DNA of 64,000 bases from Parietaria judaica. Its lineage: Eukaryota; Streptophyta; Magnoliopsida; Rosales; Urticaceae. This document shows, piece by piece, positions 51,496 to 61,120 of the stretch (its first letter is position 1; each line of letters opens with the position of its first letter). The stretch spans positions 11,056,501 to 11,120,500 of the forward strand of contig OX940862.1 in assembly GCA_954871525.1 (NCBI GenBank), written 5' to 3'. Below the pieces are notes generated by a model. That model ran no database searches. It had not been told where the DNA came from and saw only the letters and a list, made by a program, of their open reading frames with translations. Position numbers and translations under genes: made by a program.

Positions 51496-54400
51496 ATGGC
51501 CGAGGTGGTTCTGTCTTCCCTGGCGGAGGCGGTGGTGTCGCACGCTATCGGCCGAATCTCCGACCTCCTCACCCACGAGGCCCCGTCTCTCTCGTCGGTG
51601 ACCACCGAGGTGGAGATCCTGCGGGGTGAGCTTGAGCGTATCCAATCCTTCTTGCGAAGCCCCATGGGCAACCACGACTGCCAGGACGACCGACTCCGCA
51701 ACTGGGTGTCGGAGATCCGACACGTGGCGAACGACATCGAGGACGTACTTGACATCTTCATCGTCAAAAGCGAGACTTCCTTTGCCAATCCCTTCCGCCT
51801 CCGCAGTCTCCGCCGCCAGATAGAGTCGATCAAGCGCAGGATCAAGAGTATATTCGAGAGCAGGACGAACTACGGGATAAATAACGTATCACCAGCTCCG
51901 GCGCCCGAGGGGGTGCAGCTTAGGAGGTCGTATCTCGGCGATGACGATCAGGACGTCGAGGACAGCGTCGTAGGTCAAGAAGTCAGTGTCGCGGCGTTGA
52001 AGAGCCGGGTTTTGGAGGAGAGAGAGTGGCTTTGCGCGATCCCTATTGTAGGGATGGGCGGGCTGGGGAAGACGACACTAGCAAAAAATGTGTTTAACGA
52101 CTTTGACGTGAAAAGACAATTTGATTGCCGCGCTTGGGTTCTGATATCGAAGGAGTTTGTGGCCCGAGATGTGTTCGCGGAGATTTTATTGCAGGCAGGA
52201 TCAACTTTTTTAATAGTTTTGGAGCTCGAACTCCGTATTCGAAAGATATAAATTCAAATACTCAGTCCGTGAAATAGTTCTTACTGGGTGCAGGTAGGGT
52301 CACGCGTGGATGAGGAGTACTCGGAGGAGATTGCGGAGGAAATGAAAAGGAAGAGAGAGAGGCTGAAGAGCAAGGAGGAGTGTGAGCTGATTCGGATGAT
52401 CAAGAGCAAACTCCGAGGGAAACGGTGCGTCGTTGTTTTTGACGACGTTTGGAGGGTCGACGACATGGTTTCAGTCATAAGGTGTTAGTCCTAATTACAA
52501 GATCTCTAAACATGTTTAATTATTTACAAATTCATGCATAAATATCTAGCAATTACATATTCTTTCTTAACTAGAGGGATAGAATTTATTACATATTTGA
52601 CAATTACAAATTCTGCATCTTTAAGACATATGAGGAAATAAATTTACACAGTATTCTCATGACAAATATACATTGAGGCCACTTTATTATTTACTACAAA
52701 TTAATTTAATATTTTGTGTTTCTTGTATGTCTGAAATTTTAAGCCTCTATCGTCTAATTAAATAAAATTAATTTATGTGAGTGATCTTCGACTATTTATT
52801 ATAAAAAAAAAAAAAAAACTATTGTGATTAAAACTAAAATTTATCCGATGGAAGGATCTTCCCGAAGGACAAAGTGGGAAGCAAGATCGTCTTCACCACC
52901 CGAAGGATGGAAGTGGCAACGTCGGTGGACCCGAACAGCTTGCCGATCCAACCACCATTCTTGACGCCCGAAGAGAGTTGGGAGCTTCTCCACAGCAAAG
53001 CGTTTCCAAATGATGTCTTCGGCGAACGACGCTGTCCGCCGGAGTTCGCGCTAATGGGGAAGGAGATAGTGAAGCGATGCGGAGGATTACCTCTCGCCAT
53101 CGTCGTGCTTGGAGGCCTCTTGAGAACGAAGAATTCCGAAGACGAGTGGAAAAAGGTCGAGAAGGATGTGAACTCCCATTTAAGCAGGCACCGATTCGGA
53201 CATCAATACGGCGTCGTTGAGATGCTAGCCCTGAGTTACTACGACTTGCCGTACTACCTGAAACCGTGCTTTCTCTACTTGGGGAACTTCCCCGAGGATA
53301 CGGAGATCCCAAGGCAAAACCTAATCCAGCTATGGATCGCGGAAGGGCTCGTGATCGTGCCGGAGAAGAGACGAGGCACTACTTTGGAAGAGATCGGAGA
53401 AGAGTACTTGCGGGAGCTCATCGACCGGTGCATGGTGCAAGCGGGAAATAGGGACCACACCATCGTAGGCGTAAAGACGTGCCGTGTTCACCACCTCCTG
53501 CGCGATTTCTGTGTGTCGAAAGCACGAGACGATGGCTTCTCCGAGGTGGTTCAACGACACGAGGTCAAGCACGTTCTATCGACGATCTCCCTTGCACCGG
53601 TGAAGGCACGGAGGATCGCGATCCACTCGGGCTGCAGCCTCCACCCGTGCCAAATGCACCCCTATCTCCGGTCCCTCTCGTGCTTCGACGTGACCTCGTC
53701 TTCTCTCTTGGGACAGTATGTGAGGAGCCGGAGCATGAGGCTTCTAAGAGTGCTCGATTTCGGGTTCAACACGAGCGCTGTTCAGAAGTGCATGGTACCG
53801 GCGGAAATCGGCGGTCTCATCCATTTAAGGTACCATTACCTTTAATTTTATTGGCACCATTGTAATATTTTCATTCTGTTTTAATTTTATTAATATCCTA
53901 TCGAATATTTATGGGTAGATCGAGTTTCAAAATTAACTTCTTAATTAAATACCGGTGTTTTGGTCATCGATTTGATATCTCTTCGGGATCCTGTCAGGTA
54001 CTTAGGGATACGCGGCGGGATAAAAGTCAAGCTTCCGAGCTCCGTCGGGAATTTACGGAGTTTGAGAACTCTCAACCTTCGACACAACAACAAAGTATCA
54101 CTGCCCGTCGAGATTCTGCGTCTGAAGCGCCTGAAGCATCTCCTACTTCCCTTGTTCGGGACAAATTTTCCTCGTGGATTCAGCTGGGGAACGTACCTCC
54201 TATCCGACATGACATATCTCCAGACTCTCAAATACATAGGGTTCGGCCCATTTCTGCAGCGCAACAAGGCGATTCAGACGGAGTTTGCGAATCTCCGCAA
54301 CTTGGGCGTCGATTTCAAGAGCAACGAGGACGTCAAATCATTCCTCGCATACCCGAATTTCGACTCCGGGATGCTGCATTCATTGCACATGACGTTCCTC

Positions 54401-54823
54401 TCGAGCGTTGGAGTGTCGGGGCTGCAGCCACTCGTCAGATTCGCTGCACTCTCCAAGCTCTTCCTAAACGGGAAGATATTCCACGACTCTCACGGCCTCA
54501 ACTTCTTACCAGCGAGCTTGACGAAGCTAATCTTGCGAGATTCGGGGCTCCGCGAAGATCCGATGGCAGTTCTAGAGAAGCTCCCAAACCTGAGGCTGCT
54601 CCGGCTGCAGAATGCTTACATCGGAACCCTAATGGTGTGCAATGCCGGAGGATTTCCGAAGCTCGAGACACTAGAGATTCTCGCTCTCGAGGAGCTCACA
54701 GAGTGGCGGGTTTCCGAGAATGCTATGCCGATTCTGAAGAAACTGTACTTCAGTATGCCTATGTTGATGAAGATTCCAGAGAGAGTGAAAGATTTGCATC
54801 CTGAAGAAATTGAAATACGGTGA
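51496..54823 (+). CDS. CC-NB-LRR disease-resistance protein (NLR 1)
   Basis: Four exons: 51496-52194, 52294-52481, 52855-53829, 53998-54823, giving 895 residues. CC-NB-LRR proteins are intracellular immune receptors; the NB-ARC switch binds ADP or ATP and the coiled-coil drives oligomerisation at the membrane. Visible: MAEVVLSSLAEAVV start, EDVID-like IEDVLDIF, P-loop GMGGLGKTT near residue 186, kinase-2 VVVFDDVW, RNBS-B KIVFTTR, GLPL as GGLPLAIVVLGG, RNBS-D CFLYLGNFPED and a short LRR region. The MHD motif reads VHH (TCRVHHLLRDFC), where the paralogues have LHD. Intron 1 would need a GC donor (CAG/GCAGGA) with a normal AG; splicing out these 99 bases restores the EILLQ-VG sequence of the paralogues. 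Introns 2 and 3 are GT/AG. If intron 1 is not spliced, the frame stops at 52249-52251. Confidence 0.88.
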
Positions 54824-55793
54824 CTAATTTTCACTGGATTAACATACTTGTAATTCTTCTTTTGGAAAATTTCTATGGCCTTGTCTCTTGTGTATATCAT
54901 ATGCTTGTTTCTCAAGAAATGCATTTCGAAATTACATGCCTAATAAAAGTAATTTAACCTAGTCATAATAAGTGAAGAATATTTATAATATCTAGAATTC
55001 CGACTTTTCAAAAAATTAACCTTCTATAATCATGATAGTGTACTTCATGCTACAAATTAGTAAGTTCAAAAAATCGTTACCGATGAAAAACAGATAGCTT
55101 GATCTTACGGTTTTATTGACGGGTAACGGTTACGACTTTAAGGCTCGTTTTTTTACGTACCAATAGATGTGTCATTTACCGGCTAACCGCCAACTACTAA
55201 TACTATATAGTATATATCATTATATATTTATTTCTATCCGTTTGAATTGTGAATCGGTCTTCCTTTTCATTAAATGCATAATTTGACAAAGAATATAGGG
55301 TCGTGTATGGCTTGACTTTTCACCACATTGATATGACAATATTATATTTCCTCTGACTATATATATATATATATTTAATATTAATATTCAAATATGTATA
55401 AATGTACTTGATTTGCATATACGTATAAGGTAAAAAAAAAAACTCTGCAAATATATATTCAATATTCAACATGCATGCATATGGTCGTTAATTAAATCAC
55501 GTTAGCACGCTTTAGCTTAATTATTATTCCGCAGAATTTGGAATAAGTGCACATAAATTAAACAAAAAATTAATATCACTAACTATATGGTTCTAGTACT
55601 AGATATATTGGAATCATTCCCACATTGATAATTTCTTATGTAATAATTACAACACAGAAGAAAAAAAAAAGTTACTTACTTCTGCTGGAAGGACAGTTTC
55701 ACATTCACAGGCATAATATTAATATATATATATATACATAAATTTACAATAGAGTTTTTCTTACTCGAATCCGTTTTTTATGGCCAGCCTGGT
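54824..55793. other. Intergenic between NLR 1 and NLR 2
   Basis: AT-rich, without a gene. No coiled-coil-coding exon for the second NLR could be found here. Confidence 0.5.
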
Positions 55794-58215
55794 ATGTTTC
55801 ACAGCTTCGTGGTGAGATATAAGATTATTCAAAGTTTCATCTCAGCAGGAGACGGGGGAAGCTTTTCGTTAACGAATTTGAGGCGCTCGTATCCCGACGA
55901 TGATGATCATGACGTGGTTGGTTTGGAAAAATATGTGAAGGCTTTGAAGGCCGAGCTGATGAAGGAGGAAGATCAGCGGCGTGTCGTCTCTGTGGTGGGG
56001 ATGGGCGGTTTGGGCAAGACTACACTTTTCAAGAGAGTGCATAACAACGTTGAGGTGAGGAGGCATTTCGACTGCTGCGCTTGGGCATTTGTCTCGCAGC
56101 AGTACACGCCGAGGGAGATTCTTTCGGAGATTTTGTTACAAGTTGGTTTCCCGGATCGAAAAGAAGAGAGGAGTATGGAAGGCCGGAAGAATGGCACAAA
56201 AGAGATCGCCGAAGACAAGGGAAACAAAAGGGAGATTCTAAGAAGATTGGTAGATCACGACTTAGTGAATCTGCTCAAAGATGAGCTGCGTGAAAAGCGA
56301 TATCTTGTTGTTCTTGATGACATTTGGAGCCTTGACGCTTGGTACAGCGTCCATAACGCGTTTCCCAAAGGAATGAAGGGAAGCAAAGTGGTTTTCACAA
56401 CGCGCAATAAGGAAGTGGCGGTCTCCGCTGACCCGCACAGCTGCCCTATTGAGCCTCCACTGTTGATGCCTGCAGAGAGTTGGGAGCTTCTCCAGCGAAA
56501 AGTGTTCCCGGGAGAGAGTTTCACGATGTGTGAGTCTCCTCAGGAGTTCAAGCAACTTGGGAAAGAGATGGTAGAAAGATGCAGCGGGTCGCCTCTTGCG
56601 GCTGTCGTGCTCGGCGGTTTATTGAGAGCGAAATCATCCTTAGATGAGTGGAGACAAGTGCATAAGAACGTGAAATCGCACGTTGGTCAGCTCCGTTCGG
56701 AGCAACAATATGCAGTGGAAAATATTCTTGAGCTCAGCTTCCAAGATTTACCTTATTACCTCAGACCATGCTTTCTTTATTTGGGTATATTTCCCGAAGA
56801 TATCGAGATACCAAAAGGAACGTTAATACGGCTGTGGATTGCAGAAGGTTTTTTAGCCGATTTCGAAAGAGAAGAGGCATTAATCGAAGATTTGGCTGAA
56901 AGATGTTTAGAAGATTTGGTCGATCGGTGTATGCTTCAGGGCGTCCAACGGAACTACACGAGGAAAGGCATCAAAACATGTCGATTGCATGATTTGATGA
57001 GGGATTTTGGCATTTCCAAGTCCAAAGCGGAGAACTTGTTTGACACGAGGAACACGACATTCTTTGTTGGATCACGCAGAATTGCTATTCACGGTATCAT
57101 CGACTCGAACACTTTTTGGACTAAACAACCAAATCCTCGCATTCGCTCACTTCTTGTCTCTGGTATGGATTCCCTTACCTTTTCTTCACTTCCAAGGAAG
57201 AGGAATTTAGCCTTGTTGAGGGTGTTGGAGCTTAATTTTGTTGAAGCAAATAGGCGTGGGGTTTCCAAGCTGCCCGTTAGAATCAGTGATTTGATTCATT
57301 TAAAGCACCTAAGGTATTGGATTGGATATGAAGGGACAGTGGAACTACCACATTCCATTGGAAACTTAATGAGTTAAGACCTGAAGAGAAACGGGAAAGT
57401 GGTTCTACCTAGCACTATGTTCGGGCTCATAAGTCTTAGACATTTGTTACTATCTCCTTATACTTATTCACATGCTTGGTTGGTGGATGATGCGAAGTGT
57501 CAGTTTATTTAGAAACATGCCTCTCACAAATTTAGTAACTCTGCAATGGATATATGCCAGGGATTTGATCAGCTCTAAGGCTTCCCTAGTTACCCTAAAA
57601 AACATAAGATCTTTGGGAATCAAATTCATATCCCATCAAGAGTATAACACTCTCGTCCCTTTACTAAGCTCTCAGCTGCTCCACCTCCCGTCCTTGGAGA
57701 TAAACTCGGATGATGGCGAGTTGCCGAATCTTGATTTAATTTCTCAGTGCGAAGCTCTTTCTAAACTTCGCGTTAGTCTTTTCAGACTTGCCAAGAACTC
57801 TGTCCAAACTCCAACTCTGGTCCTTTGAGTTAAATCACGACAATTTGGCGATAGTAGAGAAGCTACCGTCTTTGAGAATGCTCGAGCTGGCATACGCTCG
57901 TGGGGACAAGACAATGGTGTTCTCTTCTGAGGGTTTCCAAAAGCTGGAGGACCTTTTGCTTGGTGAGCTGTATCTAGTTGAGGAGTTGGAAGTGGAGAAA
58001 GGCGCAATGCCGAAGCTCGAGAGGCTATGTGGAAGCTTGTTATGCTTCCGGAAGGGCTGAAATACATGAGCAGACTCCGGGAGTTGAATATCAGCAAGAT
58101 GAAAAAATCATTCGGAGACCGAGTCAGAGTTAACGAAGACGGATTCGAAGGGGCTGATTTCCACAAGGTGAAACACATTCCCGTCATCTCCATCTCCAAT
58201 GAGTACGAGGTTTGA
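55794..58215 (+). pseudogene. CC-NB-LRR pseudogene (NLR 2), 5' truncated and broken in the LRRs
   Basis: An open frame from 55794 to 57377 encodes a full NB-ARC close to NLR 3: P-loop GMGGLGKTT, kinase-2 LVVLDDIW, RNBS-B KVVFTTR, GLPL altered to GSPL (CSGSPLAAVVLGG), CFLYLGIFPED and an intact LHD (TCRLHDLMRDF). Homology to NLR 3 begins only at about 55850; the coiled-coil exon is missing. In the LRRs the frame ends at TAA (57375-57377), where NLR 3 has a Leu codon beside a small deletion, and LRR homology then continues in changing frames with shifts near 57475, 57780 and 58020 to an end at 58215. A truncated CC-less NB protein could still be made, but no promoter is evident. I give breaks only by position. 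Confidence 0.88.
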
Positions 58216-59121
58216 CGCATAAGAAGAAAAGTGAGATTAAAATACAATTGTAATCATATATTTAATAAGTGAGTTTTCATTTAATGCAGAGTTTTGATGC
58301 AAATACTTTGTTTGACTTTCTCAATGTGATATTTTTAAGCTAACTTTGGTTTTATATATCTTTGATTAATTCATGTTTAAAATTAGATGCCATATTTGAA
58401 GGGAAAATGGACATATAGGTAAAAGAAAAAGAAAAAAAAAATGAAAACATAGGACATTATTTGTTTAAAAATGGAAATTAAAAGGTTAGATAATAATAAT
58501 AATGTAGACTTTATTGTATTCGTGAGATGAATACGAAGGACAAGGACAAATGGTCTTAATTGGATTATCATATTGGTTGTTTTTCAATTGGATGGCTTGT
58601 TATTATATAATTATTTTTGTTAGACAAATGTTACTTATTGCTTGTTGGTAACAAATATAAACGTTAATTTCCAGGGCAAGAATGAAGAGCAAATATTTAA
58701 GATCCATATTTTAAAAACATTAAATCGAATAAGACGTCGGTCGTATCTTCTCCAACAACACCAATAATTTCTTTTAAAGACGAAAAAAATAAAACTACCA
58801 AAAAAATGAGCTGATTTACGAGGTTGTAGAGGAATTTATTCAATAAATTCATTGGCGGATCTGGATCGGACAAGTCGGGGAGGTGAAAGCTTTAATTTTA
58901 GGCAAAGTGAAATTGTTCTTAGAGCTTTTGATGAGTAAAAGCGGCAATCGACTTGAATCATACTACATGCATCACAATCGTCAATAATACACATAAATTA
59001 ATTTAACTTTTTTTTTACTAGATCAACCGAATGGTGTGTTGACGCTTTGACCAAATTAGAGGATGTTTGACAAGTTTAAGGATTAATCTGAAATCAACAA
59101 GGACTAAGAATTAAGTAATTA
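58216..59121. other. Intergenic after NLR 2
   Basis: AT-rich with no gene seen. Confidence 0.5.
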
Positions 59122-59134
59122 ACTAAATACTGAG

Positions 59135-59318
59135 TTTTTTTTTTTAATGGGGTGGTGCTGTTGGTCAAGGTTACAATGCACTCTCGCATGACTTAGATAT
59201 ATTCAGTGTAAGAACAGGTGGCACTATTGACCAAGTTTACAATAATGTAAGGGTTTGAACCCATGACCTATTGAATAGAGGAGTAGTGGAGTTACCACTT
59301 GGCCAAGTAAACTTAGTT
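59135..59318 (-). mobile_element. tRNA-derived SINE, 184 bp
   Basis: On the minus strand the element starts at 59318, has an A-box-like TGGCCAAGTGG (59305-59295) and a B-box-like GGGTTCAAACCC (59262-59251), and ends in a poly-A tract at about 59143-59135. A perfect 13-bp target duplication ACTAAATACTGAG flanks it (59122-59134 and 59319-59331). Internal RNA polymerase III boxes, a tail and a long duplication define a tRNA-derived SINE. Confidence 0.85.
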
Positions 59319-59331
59319 ACTAAATACTGAG

Positions 59332-60133
59332 ATTTGGAAGACAAAATGTTAATATAATAAGAAAAACTCATCAAATGCCCAAAAAACACTGAATGTTTAA
59401 GAGAAATGCTCATAGTTTCAAACAATTTATTTTTATGTCCATTAATTATTATTTTTTTTTACCAAATTAACCCTGATAATTATTAATATATTTAATATTA
59501 ATTTCGAAATATTATATTATTTCATATTATTAATGACGACCAACTATTTATTCTCCCTCATTTATTTCATTTTTCAAATTAAAAATTTTCCTTTATTTAT
59601 TATACCTAAATTAATTTCTCACCTCCTTCATCACACTCCCTTTGCTTCCATCCTCACCGAAATTGTTCCTCGCCGCTTCAGCCATCCAATCTCTTTCTAT
59701 CATTACAAAATAAGTAGTACGATAAAGACAAGTCTCAGTTCGGTATCAAATCACTCAGTAGATATCACTTCCCTTCATCACTCGCACTCCTTCTATTGTT
59801 GTCGCATGCACTGGCTCGTCGACTTTTCTGCTTCTCCGTCGCCCAATAGCTTGTTCGCCTCCTTCCGTCGCGTCGTATCCTTCTTCCGTCGCGCCGTCAC
59901 TTTCGCCGCGAAGGCTGTCATTTTGTTCGCCGTCTCTCGATCGCCGCATACAACACCGTAAGGTTTAGGTAGTTACGTAAAAATACAAATTCGTAAAAAT
60001 AATTACGTAAATATAATTACAGAGTCGTATAATTGCAAAATCGTAAATATAATTACGTAAATAATGTTTAAGCAAAAAAAAATGTTCGAAACATAACAAT
60101 TGTTTCAAATTTTTGAATTTAACAATAAAATAA
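59332..60133. other. Intergenic with an unsupported open frame
   Basis: A 142-codon frame at 59533-59961 has no recognisable domain; a GC-richer patch (about 59800-59950) holds repeated CCGTCGC words. From about 59970 TTACGTAA words begin. Confidence 0.4.
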
Positions 60134-60355
60134 AACTTACGTAAATATATTTACCATAATCATTGATTAATAAAAAAATAAAACTAACGCAACTATATTT
60201 ACCATAATCGTTGATTAACAAGTAAATAACAACTTCCGTAATTATAATCACCATAATCACTGATTACCAAGAAAATAATAAATTACGTAATTATATTTAC
60301 CATAATAACTGATTAACAAGAAAATAACAACTTATGTAATTATATTTACGTAATT
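60134..60355 (+). repeat. 48-49-bp tandem array rich in TTACGTAA-like sites
   Basis: Four and a half units, starting at about 60135, 60183, 60232, 60281 and 60330, each with CTTACGTAA-like, TATATTTACCATAAT and TGATTAACAAGAAAAT segments. TTACGTAA-like words continue to about 60490. It lies about 0.8-1 kb upstream of NLR 3. ACGT cores bind plant bZIP factors, so an enhancer role is possible but unproven. Confidence 0.7.
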
Positions 60356-61120
60356 ATAATAACAATTACGTAACTATGGTTACAATTAAGTGATTATGAA
60401 CTTATGTAGATGTAGTTGTAGTTACGTAGATGTAGTTATGAACTTATGATAACGTAATTGTAGTTACGATCACGTAATTGTAGTTATTTTACGTCATTAT
60501 AGTTATGTATATATAGTTACGAATATTACCTACATAATGATTATGAAAGAGGTTGACGGCGACAAGCGATATGCAAATCTGATTGCATGAGATTTTATTT
60601 TTTTTTGGACAGAAATAATTTATTCGACCTTAAAAATTGAATTTTGAAGTAGGATGGAAATAGGTGATATATTAGTTAGTATGGCTAGAAAATAGGAATT
60701 ATATTTGGTATTTGAAATTATATTTTGAATTCCTATTAAAAAAGATTAGTTATCTGGAAATTAAAAGTTATTCTCATTAATTCTTATAATATCGATTATA
60801 AATTAGCTAGATATTATTAATTAAAATATTTTGAGTCATTAAACGTAATTAAGTAATGAAGATATAATTATCCATAATTGTTATTTATAAATTTGTGTAT
60901 TTTTTTGAAAGGTTAGATAAAAATTAGGCATTAGGCTCATTAACCCAACATAATATATGGAAGTTGGATAATAATTTATATCAGAAAAGCACTAAAAAAA
61001 TAGTTTTTTTTATTAAATACAAGTAATAAATAGTATTTATTAAATACAAGTAAGTTGGATAATAAGTTATGCCGTAGCCCGTTGGATAAAGATAAACTCT
61101 TCCTTGAGCGAGACGTAGCT
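60356..61120. other. Promoter side of NLR 3
   Basis: AT-rich; ACGTAA words thin out by about 60540. No gene is seen before the NLR 3 start. Confidence 0.45.

Noticed and set aside
53911..54804. 297-codon plus frame overlapping the NLR 1 LRR exon
   Set aside because: It is out of phase with the LRR frame at 53998-54823, which has the conserved leucine pattern; the other frame has none.
55619..55640. TCCCACATTG word resembling the snRNA upstream element
   Set aside because: It differs from the consensus and no snRNA sequence or TATA spacing follows.
59533..59961. 142-codon open frame near NLR 3
   Set aside because: No domain, odd composition, and it begins in AT-rich sequence; more likely chance.
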